From assembly GCF_008271465.1 (NCBI RefSeq), contig NZ_VMDU01000013.1, forward strand, positions 16,666 to 80,665: a stretch of 64,000 nt of DNA, in the 5' to 3' direction. A program made the translations under genes and the position numbers. The stretch comes from Tabrizicola flagellatus. Lineage in GTDB: Bacteria > Pseudomonadota > Alphaproteobacteria > Rhodobacterales > Rhodobacteraceae. Below the pieces are notes generated by a model that was not told where the DNA came from, did not search any database, and saw only the letters and a program-made list of their open reading frames with translations. Shown here piece by piece: positions 41,245 to 50,171 of this stretch. Positions within the stretch are counted from its first letter, which is position 1, and the number at the start of each line of letters is the position of its first letter.

Positions 41245-42549
41245 ATGTCCATCGATCGCCGTCAGTTCCTTGCCGGGTCCGTCGCGCTGCTTGCGTCGCC
41301 CGCCCTTGCCGCCGACCGGGCCGAGCTGTGCCGGGGCGCTCTGATCGACTGGCACCGTCTGGTGCTTGAACTGGTGCGCCACACCGCGACCTATTCGCCC
41401 CCCGTGGCCAGCCGCGCCTTCGCCTATGTCGGCATCATCGCGCATGAATGTCATGTGGGCTTGGTGCCGGGGCCGGTGACGCTGGCGGGCCAGGTGCACG
41501 GACTGGAACCCCTGCCCGCCCCTGCCCCGGGCCTCGACCCGGCAGCGGTGCTGGATGCGGCCCTCGGCAAGGCGATGGTCGATTTCTTCGGCAACACCGG
41601 CCCCAGCGGCCAGGGCGCGATGCAGGCCATGGCGCGCAAGCTGGCCGGTGAGATCGACCGCGACCTTGCGCCCGAGATTGCCGCCGCGAGCCGCGCGCAC
41701 GGGCTGGCCATCGCCGACCATGTCTGGGCCTGGTCGCAGTCCGACGGCGGCGCGGTGGTGGAAAACCTCGGCTTTCCCTATGATTACACCTTTGGCGAGG
41801 ATCCGTCCGACTGGGTCCCGACCAGCGACATCCGCATCCAGCAGGCGCCGCTTTTGCCGAACTGGGGCACGAACCGCACCTTCGCCATGCCCGAGGCGGC
41901 CGCCTGCACCGTGCCCGCGCATCCCGCATTCTCGACCGAACCCGGCACCGCCTTCTACGAGGCCGCGCGCGAGGTCTATGACGTCTCGAAAACCCTGACC
42001 GACGAGCAGAAGATCATCGCCCGCTTCTGGTCGGACGACCCGATGCTGTCCCCGACCCCGCCCGGGCACTGGGTCTCGATCATCCTCCAGATCGCCGAGC
42101 GGGACAGGCTGCCGGCCGAACGCACGGCGGCGGCGCTGGCGGTGAACGGGATCGCGGTGGCCGATGCCTTCATCGCCTGCTGGCGCGAGAAATACATCTA
42201 CAACCTGATCCGGCCGGTCACCTACATCAAGCGCCACATCGACCCGAAATGGGAGACGCTGCTGATCACGCCGCCCTTCCCGGAATATCCCTCGGGCCAT
42301 TCGGTGCAGTCCGGCGCGGCCGAAGTGGCGCTGACCGCGATCTTCGGCGAGAACTTCGCCTTCGAGGATGCCACCCACGAAGACGACGGCCTGCCGGTGC
42401 GCCGGTTCGCCAACTTCCGCGAGGCAGCGGAGGAGGCAGCCATATCAAGGCTTTACGGTGGAATCCACTACCGGTTTGCCTGCGACGAAGGCCTGGTGCA
42501 GGGCCGCTGCATCGGCGCCCATGCCGCACGGCTGAGGACCTTCGCGTGA
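41245..42549 (+). CDS. Vanadium-dependent haloperoxidase-like protein (PAP2 superfamily)
   Basis: A 434-residue exported protein. The leader MSIDRRQFLAGSVALLASPALA has a twin-arginine-like DRRQFL. The vanadate/phosphate-binding motifs are IRPVTYIK, FPEYPSGHSVQSGAAE and SRLYGGIHYRF, which supply Lys/Arg, Ser-Gly-His and Arg-His groups of the PAP2/haloperoxidase site. Whether it oxidises halides or works as a phosphatase cannot be told from sequence. Its stop overlaps the start of the following FG-GAP protein (GTGA), so the two are co-expressed. Confidence 0.85.
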   Translation: MSIDRRQFLAGSVALLASPALAADRAELCRGALIDWHRLVLELVRHTATYSPPVASRAFAYVGIIAHECHVGLVPGPVTLAGQVHGLEPLPAPAPGLDPAAVLDAALGKAMVDFFGNTGPSGQGAMQAMARKLAGEIDRDLAPEIAAASRAHGLAIADHVWAWSQSDGGAVVENLGFPYDYTFGEDPSDWVPTSDIRIQQAPLLPNWGTNRTFAMPEAAACTVPAHPAFSTEPGTAFYEAAREVYDVSKTLTDEQKIIARFWSDDPMLSPTPPGHWVSIILQIAERDRLPAERTAAALAVNGIAVADAFIACWREKYIYNLIRPVTYIKRHIDPKWETLLITPPFPEYPSGHSVQSGAAEVALTAIFGENFAFEDATHEDDGLPVRRFANFREAAEEAAISRLYGGIHYRFACDEGLVQGRCIGAHAARLRTFA

Positions 42550-44108
42550 GGGGCGCGATCGCAGTCCTCTGCTCTGTGGCCCTGCCTGCCCTTGCCGATC
42601 CGGCGGTCCCGGCCTTTATCGACGAGACCGCAACTTCGGGGCTGTCCACCGTCTATGAGGGCGACTGGGACTACATGGTCGGCGGCGGGGTCGCCAGCTT
42701 CGACTGTTCCGGGGACGGCTTCCCCGAGCTCTTCCTGTCGGGCGGTGCCGGCCCTTCGGCGCTGTATCTGAACCGCAGCACGCCGGGAGGTCCGCTTTCC
42801 TTCGCGAAGACCGAGGCCCTGACCATGGACGCTGTGCTGGGCGCCTATCCGCTGGACATCGACAGCGACGGGGTGATGGATCTGGTGGTGCTGCGGCAGG
42901 GGCCGAACCGCCTGCTGCGGGGCCTTGGCGACTGCAAGTTCGGGGACGCGACCGAGGCCTGGGGCTTCGACGGCGGTGACGCCTGGTCCACCGCCTTCGC
43001 CGCGATCTGGGAGAAGGGCCGGGACTGGCCGACCATCGCCATCGGCAACTACATCGACCGCGCGGCCGAGGATTTCCCCTGGGGGTCCTGCACCGACAAC
43101 TGGCTGCACCGGCCCGAGGGTCGCAGCTTCGCCCCGCCGATCCCGCTGACACCGTCCTTCTGTGCACTGTCGATGCTGTTCACCGACTGGAACAGGTCGG
43201 GCCAGTGGGCGCTGCGAGTGTCGAACGACCGGGAATACTACAAGGGTGGGCAGGAACAGCTCTGGCACCTCGACCCCGGCCAGCCGCCGCGGCTTTACAC
43301 CGAGGCCGAGGGCTGGAAGCGCCTGCGCATCTGGGGCATGGGGATCGCGGCGGCGGATGTGAACCGCGACGGCTATCAGGACTATTTCCTGACCTCGATG
43401 GCCGACAACAAGCTGCAGTTCCTCAAGGATCCGGCCTCGGGCAAGCCGGATTACGCCGATCTGGCCTTCAAGTCCGGGGTGACAGCCCACAGGCCGTATA
43501 CCGGCGACGACCTGCGCCCCTCCACCGCCTGGCACCCGCAATTCGCCGACGTGAACAACGACGGAAGGCTGGACATCTTCGTGGCCAAGGGCAACGTGGC
43601 GAAGATGCCGGACTTCGCCGAGCGCGACCCGAACAACCTGCTGCTCGGCACCGCCGACGGCCCCTTCGTCGAGGCCGGAGACAGAGCGGGGGTCGCCAGC
43701 ATGGGCATCGGTCGCGGCGCGCAGGTGGTGGACCTGAACCTCGACGGCCTGCTGGACATCGTGGTGGTGAACCGCTGGACCCCGGCCGAGGTCTGGCGCC
43801 AGACCGGCGAAAGCGCTGGCAACTGGGTGCAGGTCCGGCTGGCGCAGGACGGCACCAACCGCGACGCCATCGGCGCGCTGGTCGAGATCCGGCGCGGCGA
43901 GGCGATCGAGCGCCATGAGATCGCCTCGGGCGGCGGCCATGTTTCGGGCTCGGTCGGATGGCTGCATTTCGGGCTTGGCGAAGCAACAAGCGCGGAGATG
44001 CGGGTCATCTGGCCGGATGGATCCGAGGATCCGTGGCTGACCCTGCCGGCAGGCAGTTTCCAGATCCTGCGCCCCGGCAAACCGGCGGAGGCCTGGAGTC
44101 CCGGCTGA
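42546..44108 (+). CDS. Secreted FG-GAP/ASPIC-UnbV repeat protein
   Basis: A 520-residue protein with signal peptide MRGAIAVLCSVALPALA. Calcium-binding FG-GAP/VCBS repeats appear as DIDSDGVMDLVV, DVNRDGYQDYFLT, DVNNDGRLDIFVAKG and DLNLDGLLDIVVVN, forming a predicted seven-bladed beta-propeller, and an ASPIC/UnbV domain lies at the C-terminus (IGALVEIRRGEA.., VGWLHFGLG). The GTG start at 42546 overlaps the haloperoxidase stop. Such proteins often partner with secreted haloperoxidases; a binding or scaffold role is inferred. Confidence 0.85.
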   Translation: MRGAIAVLCSVALPALADPAVPAFIDETATSGLSTVYEGDWDYMVGGGVASFDCSGDGFPELFLSGGAGPSALYLNRSTPGGPLSFAKTEALTMDAVLGAYPLDIDSDGVMDLVVLRQGPNRLLRGLGDCKFGDATEAWGFDGGDAWSTAFAAIWEKGRDWPTIAIGNYIDRAAEDFPWGSCTDNWLHRPEGRSFAPPIPLTPSFCALSMLFTDWNRSGQWALRVSNDREYYKGGQEQLWHLDPGQPPRLYTEAEGWKRLRIWGMGIAAADVNRDGYQDYFLTSMADNKLQFLKDPASGKPDYADLAFKSGVTAHRPYTGDDLRPSTAWHPQFADVNNDGRLDIFVAKGNVAKMPDFAERDPNNLLLGTADGPFVEAGDRAGVASMGIGRGAQVVDLNLDGLLDIVVVNRWTPAEVWRQTGESAGNWVQVRLAQDGTNRDAIGALVEIRRGEAIERHEIASGGGHVSGSVGWLHFGLGEATSAEMRVIWPDGSEDPWLTLPAGSFQILRPGKPAEAWSPG

Positions 44109-44559
44109 TCGCCGCGCGAATCATGTGCGGAGGCAGACCAGGCCTGCACGCACAATCCCTGATTGCAAGCCATCTGCCTCGATCCCGCGACTTCCGGAAG
44201 CATGGTATGATTAGGGCAAGATCAAGGCGCATCCTCATGGGGCCACAAAGGAAATTGTCACACTTCGCAAAATGCGAATCTTGCCGCCAACTGCGCGCAG
44301 GGCAAAAAATCCATTCTGAATCATGGCCTTGCCGAAACTGCTTCGCGAAAGTTTCATTCTCGGCCGGGATTTGGCGCCAAAGCAATCAGGACGCCGTTTT
44401 TTCCAGAAATCTTGGGCATTTGCGTCCGCCGCTTCTTAGGAGTTAGAATTGTTAACGGATGCAGCGATCCATCGAATTGATGCCGGTGCGCATTAACCCG
44501 CAGGAACGTAAGTCCGGCAACACTCGCGCAACGCGCTGGTGGGCATACCGTGTGAATTG
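44109..44559. other. 451-base intergenic region with dyads upstream of the kinase
   Basis: No coding frame is convincing. The base composition drops in GC compared with the neighbours. A perfect dyad TTCGCA-AAA-TGCGAA lies at 44264-44278 and a short TTCGCGAA at 44342-44349; GTTAACGGAT near 44450 is the most promoter-like stretch. The dyads may be regulator sites for the kinase gene. It could also hold a small RNA, which cannot be shown here. Confidence 0.4.
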
Positions 44560-45720
44560 ATGAGTGACCTGACCGGCAGGTGTAACGTGACGCAAGGCCC
44601 GACGCAGATCAGCAATCAGCTGGAGACCGAACTGGGCCGCGTGGACCCGGATGCCTTCGCTGATGACCTGAAGCCGGGGACCAAGCTTCTGGGCGGGCAC
44701 TACACGATCGAGGGTTTCCTGAACAGCGGCGGCTTCGGAATCACCTATCTGGCGAAGGACAGCCTGAACCGGACCGTGGTGATCAAGGAATGCTTTCCGA
44801 ACGCGCTCTGCCGCAGGTCCACCAGCCTGGTCCGTGCCCGTTCGCGGAAGCACCAGAACGATTTCCGCGGCTTCGTCGAAAGCTTCATCGCCGAGGCAAA
44901 GAGCCTGGCCCGGCTGGTGCACCCGAACATCGTCGGCGTGCACCAGGTGTTCGAGGACAATGACACCGCCTACATGGCCATCGACTATATCGACGGCCAG
45001 GACCTGCACGACATCATGAACTCGACCGATCAGGCCTTCACGCCCGATCAGATCGTGACCATGCTGAAGAAGATGCTGAGCGCGGTGGAGTTCATCCACC
45101 AGGCCGGGATCCTGCACCGCGACATCTCGCCCGACAACATCCTGGTGGACAAGAGCGGCAACCCGATCCTGATCGACTTCGGTGCCGCCAGCGAACAGGT
45201 GGTGCGGGCAACCCGGGTCCTGACCGGCCGACGGGTCATCAAGGAAGGATACTCGCCGCAGGAATTCTATCTGACCGGTGCCGAGCAGAGCCCGGCCAGC
45301 GACCTCTATTCCCTGGCTGCGACCTTCCATCATCTGATCTCGGGCAAGGCGCCACCGGAAAGCCAGCGCCGGCTCGCCCGCGTGGCGGAAGGGGAACCCG
45401 ACCCCTATGAACCTCTGGCCGGCCGGTTCGAAGGCTATCCGCCAGGCTTCCTGGAAGCGATCGACAAGGCGGCCCGCGTCATGCCCCGCGACCGCATCCA
45501 GTCCGCAGCAGACTGGCTGGACTGGATCCGGATCGGCGAGGAGGGCGGAACGCTGCCCGAAGGCCTGACCGCCCGCCCCGCCGACCGGCCTGTCGCGGGA
45601 GCATCGCGCCCGGTGGCCGCTGCGCACGAGGCCACGGCCCCGAGTCCCTGGGCCAGATACGGGGCTGGCGGCGCCCTCGTCTTGGCCGGGCTGGCTGCGG
45701 TCTGGTGGCTTCTTCCCTAG
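44560..45720 (+). CDS. Membrane-anchored Ser/Thr protein kinase (Hanks type)
   Basis: A 386-residue kinase. The glycine loop is LNSGGFGITYLA (54-65), the ATP lysine K76 in VVIKECFP, the catalytic loop HRDISPDNIL (186-195) and the metal-binding DFG at 206-208. The tail has a Pro/Ala linker and one C-terminal helix (GAGGALVLAGLAAVWWLLP), so the kinase domain faces the cytoplasm. HRD-I-SPDN is the variant common in proteobacterial type VI or stress kinases. Neither phosphatase nor FHA gene is near. The start is uncertain: ATG 44560 or GTG 44587. Confidence 0.87.
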   Translation: MSDLTGRCNVTQGPTQISNQLETELGRVDPDAFADDLKPGTKLLGGHYTIEGFLNSGGFGITYLAKDSLNRTVVIKECFPNALCRRSTSLVRARSRKHQNDFRGFVESFIAEAKSLARLVHPNIVGVHQVFEDNDTAYMAIDYIDGQDLHDIMNSTDQAFTPDQIVTMLKKMLSAVEFIHQAGILHRDISPDNILVDKSGNPILIDFGAASEQVVRATRVLTGRRVIKEGYSPQEFYLTGAEQSPASDLYSLAATFHHLISGKAPPESQRRLARVAEGEPDPYEPLAGRFEGYPPGFLEAIDKAARVMPRDRIQSAADWLDWIRIGEEGGTLPEGLTARPADRPVAGASRPVAAAHEATAPSPWARYGAGGALVLAGLAAVWWLLP

Positions 45721-45745
45721 GGTCTGGACAGCTCGTCCCGCCCGG

Positions 45746-46956
45746 CTATTCGTGGCGCAGCGCTTCGATCGGGTCCAGCCGTGCCGCCTTGCGGGCGGGA
45801 AAGAAGCCGAACATTACCCCTATCAGCGCCGAAAAGGCGAAGGCGAGGAGCACGACGTAGGTCTGCGGCGCGAAGGGGATCGCCATGTAGAGCGACGCCC
45901 CGAAGGCCAGTCCCAGCCCGACGATGACCCCGATGATCCCGCCGACCAGTGACAGGACCACCGCCTCGACCAGGAACTGGGTCAGCACCTGGCGCCCCTC
46001 GGCGCCGATAGCCAGACGGATCCCGATCTCGCGCGTGCGTTCGGTGACCGAAACCAGCATGATGTTCATGATGCCGATCCCGCCGACCAGGAGGCTGACG
46101 GCGGCGACCGAGGACAGCATCCCCGTCAGAACCGAGTTGATCCCGGTCAGAACCTCGGCAATCTGGGCGCGGTCGCTGACGTTGAAATCGTTGGGCGCGC
46201 CTTCGGCGATCCGTCTGCGGTCGCGCAAGAGTGCCTCGATCTCGCGCGCGCCGCGCTGGGACGAGACCCCCGGTGTCAGCGCCACAGAGATCGACGAGAT
46301 GCTGTCGCTGCCCAGGAGACGGCGCTGCACGGTGCGGATCGGCATCAGCACCAGATCGTCCTGGTCCTGACCGAAGGCCCCGGCGCCCTTGGCCTGCAAG
46401 AGCCCGATGACCTCGCAGCTGACCTTGCCGATCCGGAGTTGCTGGCCCACCGGATCGGCCATGCCGAACAGCGTCCGGCGGACTGTTTCGCCGATGATGC
46501 AGACTGCGGCGCTGGCCCGGTCTTCCGAGGTGTCGAACCCGCGCCCGCTGGCGACGGTCCAGCCGTTGACATCGAGATAGGCCGAGGTGGCGCCGGTGAT
46601 GCTGGTCGAGACATTCGCGGCCCCCGCCACGACGGTCTGCATCGATGAGACTGTGGGCGAGACCTGGGCCAGGACGGAAAGCCCCACCAGCGCATCGGCG
46701 TCGCGCAGGGTAAAGGGCCGGGTGGCCTGTGCGCCGCCAACGCTTGGCGGCCCGAAACTGCGCCCGCCCGGGCGCACGGTCAGGACATTGCTGCCGAGGC
46801 TTTCCACGCTGGCCGCGACCGAGCGCGACGAGCCCTGCCCCACCGTCACCATGGCGATCACCGCCGCAACGCCGATGACGATGCCCAGCATGGTCAGGGC
46901 CGAGCGCAGCTTGTTGCGACGCAGCGCCAGCAATGCCAGGCGGACCGTCTCCCAGA

Positions 46957-46960
<4 letters not shown>
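45746..46960 (-). CDS. MacB-like ABC transporter permease
   Basis: A 404-residue permease with one N-terminal helix (LTMLGIVIGVAAVIAMVTVG), a large periplasmic MacB-PCD domain at about 45-250, and an FtsX domain with three helices near 285-390 containing GGIGIMNIMLVSVTERTREIG and FFPARKAARLDPIEALRHE. Unlike E. coli MacB, the ATPase is a separate protein. Its ATG overlaps the ATPase stop by four bases. Substrates of such exporters include macrolides, peptides and siderophores. Confidence 0.93.
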
Positions 46961-47685
<725 letters not shown>

Positions 47686-47686
47686 C

Positions 47687-48991
47687 TCAGCCGCCCACGC
47701 TCTGATCGACGATGACCTGGTCGCCCTCGGCCAGACCCTCGGCCGTGACGGCTGTCACGCGGCCATCGGTGACGCCCGGCTCGACCGGCACTTCCACCGG
47801 CACGCCGTCGCGCAGGAGCCAGACCGACCGGCCGCCCGAGGACCCCCGGGTCAGGCTTGGCGTCGAGGACCGGCCCGGCATGATCATCCCCACCAGCCCG
47901 CGCCCGGACGCGCCGCCGCTGTCTTCGGCCGCGCGCGGCGGTTCATAGCGCAGCGCCGCATTCGGCACCCGCAGCACGTCCTTCTCGACCGTCACCGCGA
48001 TGGTGGCCGTCGCCGTCATGCCGGGGCGCAAGAGGCCGTCCCGGTTGTCCACCGAAAGGATCGCCTTGTAGGTGACGACGCCGTCCGTCGTCTCGGGCGC
48101 ATAGCGGATGGTGGTGATCGTGGCCGGAAAGCTGCGATCCGGGAAGGCATCGACGGTGAAGTTGGCCGTATTGCCCACCGCGACGCGCCCGATGTCGGCC
48201 TCGTCCACATCGACGCGCAGTTCCATCCGTGCAAGATCCTCGGCCAGGGTGAAGAGGACCGGCGCGTTCAGCGAGGCGGCGACGATCTGGCCCGGCTCGG
48301 CCGCGCGGTTCAGCACCACCCCGGTGATGGGCGACCGGATGATGGATTTCCCGAGGTCGTTTTCCGCCTCGGAAACCCGTGCCCGGGCCAGCGCGACATC
48401 GGCATTAGCCGCATCCACCGCCGCGCGCGCCCGGTCGCGCGCCACTTCCGAGGCGATCAGCTTCAGCCGGGTGCTTTGTCCGCGCCGGTCCAGTTCCAGC
48501 TGCGACTCATGGTTCGCCTCGGCCTCGCGCGCGGAAGCCTCGGCCTGCTTGAGGTTGGCCTCGGCGGCCTGCAACTGGGCTTTGGCGGTCTGCACCGCCT
48601 CCTTGAGGTTGGTATCGTCCAGCCTTGCGAGCACCTGCCCCACCTCGACCCGGTCGTTGAAATCGACCGCCACTTCGGCCAGCGCCCCGGACAGTTCCGA
48701 GGAGACATCGACCTGCGTCGTCGGCTGGACCGAGCCCGTGGCGGTCACGGTCACGATGACCTCACCCCGGGTGACTTCGGCGGTGGTATAGCGGATGCTG
48801 CGCGATGTCTGCGACCCGGACAGCCAGGCCCAGGCGCCGACACCCGCCAAGAGCGCGCCGACAAGGATCACCCAGGGCCAGCGCCGGCGCCGCGGCCGGG
48901 ACAGGATGCGGCTCATCTCGACAGCCGGATCCGTCGCGGATCGCTGCTTCTGCGTTCCGTCTGTAGCGCTGCCACCGTCTGCCAATGCCAT
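47687..48991 (-). CDS. HlyD/MacA-family periplasmic adaptor
   Basis: A 434-residue membrane fusion protein. Helix WPWVILVGALLAGVGAWAW anchors it in the inner membrane, then come a split biotinyl-lipoyl domain (GSVQPTTQVDVSSELSG and SPITGVVLNRAAEPGQIV), a long coiled-coil hairpin rich in Ala/Glu (about 120-200) and beta-barrel domains. It should join the ABC permease to an outer-membrane channel, which is not encoded here. The start is uncertain: ATG 48991 has AAGGAG right against it, ATG 49036 has none. Confidence 0.9.
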   Translation of the reverse strand: MALADGGSATDGTQKQRSATDPAVEMSRILSRPRRRRWPWVILVGALLAGVGAWAWLSGSQTSRSIRYTTAEVTRGEVIVTVTATGSVQPTTQVDVSSELSGALAEVAVDFNDRVEVGQVLARLDDTNLKEAVQTAKAQLQAAEANLKQAEASAREAEANHESQLELDRRGQSTRLKLIASEVARDRARAAVDAANADVALARARVSEAENDLGKSIIRSPITGVVLNRAAEPGQIVAASLNAPVLFTLAEDLARMELRVDVDEADIGRVAVGNTANFTVDAFPDRSFPATITTIRYAPETTDGVVTYKAILSVDNRDGLLRPGMTATATIAVTVEKDVLRVPNAALRYEPPRAAEDSGGASGRGLVGMIMPGRSSTPSLTRGSSGGRSVWLLRDGVPVEVPVEPGVTDGRVTAVTAEGLAEGDQVIVDQSVGG

Positions 48992-49120
48992 CTCCTTCAG
49001 ATCAAGCCGCCGCTTCCAGGGCGCAGCCGGGTTCATTGCCGATCACATCGACGCGACCGCCTCCCCTCATTTAACGCCGGCCGGGGAAATTTCTGTCGAA
49101 ATGTCGCTGTTGTGACCGGA

Positions 49121-49196
49121 TGGTGGGCGGTGAGGGATTCGAACCCCCGACATTCTCGGTGTAAGCGAGACGCTCTACCAGCTGAGCTAACCGCCC
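49121..49196 (-). tRNA. tRNA-Val (anticodon UAC)
   Basis: A 76-base cloverleaf on the minus strand with acceptor GGGCGGT/ACCGCCC, D arm, anticodon loop CTTACAC (anticodon TAC), the GGTTCGAATCC T arm and an encoded CCA end. Confidence 0.96.
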
Positions 49197-49251
49197 CGTC
49201 CCGGCTGCCTAGCGCGACGCGTGCGATGTGACAAGCCCCGTCCGAAAGCAG

Positions 49252-49277
49252 AAGGCGCGCCGCGAGGGGCGCGCCTT
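49252..49277 (-). terminator. Terminator-like hairpin between the two tRNA genes
   Basis: Perfect ten-base arms AAGGCGCGCC/GGCGCGCCTT with a six-base loop lie just downstream of the tRNA-Val(CAC) gene on the minus strand; the following minus-strand sequence is T-rich. It would let the two tRNAs be transcribed apart. Confidence 0.7.
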
Positions 49278-49286
49278 GCAGTAGGA

Positions 49287-49361
49287 TGGTGGGCGATAAC
49301 GGATTTGAACCGCTGACATCTTCGATGTGAACGAAGCGCTCTACCGCTGAGCTAATCGCCC
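49287..49361 (-). tRNA. tRNA-Val (anticodon CAC)
   Basis: A 75-base cloverleaf on the minus strand with acceptor GGGCGAT/ATCGCCC, anticodon stem CTTCG/CGAAG around loop TTCACAT (anticodon CAC), T arm GGTTCAAATCC and an encoded CCA end. Together with the UAC isoacceptor it reads the GUG-rich valine usage of this GC-rich genome. Confidence 0.94.
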
Positions 49362-49374
49362 GATGCGGGGGCTT

Positions 49375-49800
49375 TTAGCCATCCTCCCCGTCATCCGCAA
49401 GGGCCAATCCGGCAGCTTTCGGCCCATCCGCAAGACGCAGCTTCAAGGTCAGCGCCGGCCCCTTGCTCTTGACGACCCTGAGCTTGCCAAGCGGAGGTGC
49501 CGCCAGAGCCTTCCCGGTCGCAAGGGCGGCCCCCATGGCAGCCAGCAGCGCTTCGACCGTCGGCTTGATATCGGCCCGCCTGGCGCCAGTCGCTTCGGCA
49601 ACCTGGTCGACAAGATCCTTCAGCTTGACGGTCCCGACAGTGGCCGGCGGTGCCTCGGCCTCGGCTTCGACCACCCGAAGGGCGGGTTTTTCCGAAGCCT
49701 CCGGTCCGGGTTTCGCCTTGGCGGCGGATTTCCGGCCCTTCGCGACCGCCTTAGCCGGGGAGGCTGACTTCTTTTCGGTATCCTTGCTGCGCGCTGCCAT
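49375..49800 (-). CDS. HU-family DNA-binding protein with basic N-terminal tail
   Basis: A 141-residue protein. Residues 1-35 are a low-complexity Lys/Ala/Ser tail like a histone H1 or PhaF-type tail; residues 56-125 match HU/IHF: KLKDLVDQVAEATGARRADIKPTVEALLAAMG, then LGKLRVV. The usual HU signature arm with GxxxxPxTG is not obvious (KSKGPALTLKLRL stands in its place), so DNA bending may differ from that of canonical HU. It lies just after the tRNA genes and before lon, in reverse orientation to neither. Confidence 0.8.
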   Translation of the reverse strand: MAARSKDTEKKSASPAKAVAKGRKSAAKAKPGPEASEKPALRVVEAEAEAPPATVGTVKLKDLVDQVAEATGARRADIKPTVEALLAAMGAALATGKALAAPPLGKLRVVKSKGPALTLKLRLADGPKAAGLALADDGEDG

Positions 49801-50131
49801 GATGCTTTCTTCGGGCTGTTGCGAGGTCGCACAAGACTAGTCGCCGTTTCCCTGCCACGCCAGCAGCTTCGGAAGGCCGAGAACGAGAATGTCCCGCGGC
49901 CGGGTCCTGTATCTGTGCCCGTTCGGGCAGCGCGGACGGGCCCCGTCTCGCACGGTGCAGGCGGTTTCCCGAGCGCTGGACCGAATTGCTGTCCGGTCTG
50001 CTTGCAGCCGGCACGCGCTGTCCGTTCGCCACGAGCAGGCCGGCGACCCTCGAGGACGATCGCGAGACGCCGGCCCGAGTCGGCCTCGGTCTGGAGTTGC
50101 GCTGCATCGACCGAGATCAACGACCGCAACG
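49801..50131. other. Non-coding stretch between the HU-like gene and lon
   Basis: I find no gene I can support in these 331 bases. All frames read as low-complexity Arg/Pro/Ala shadows, and short GC hairpins such as GCCCG-TT-CGGGC near 49919 are the only structure. It should hold the promoter of the HU-like gene at its left end. Confidence 0.4.
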
Positions 50132-50156
50132 AAAAAGGCGCGCCACAGGGCGCGCC
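50132..50156 (-). terminator. Rho-independent terminator after lon
   Basis: On the minus strand GGCGCGCC-CTGT-GGCGCGCC is followed directly by TTTTT, 15 bases after the lon stop. Confidence 0.9.
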
Positions 50157-50171
50157 GTCCACTGTCTTCGT

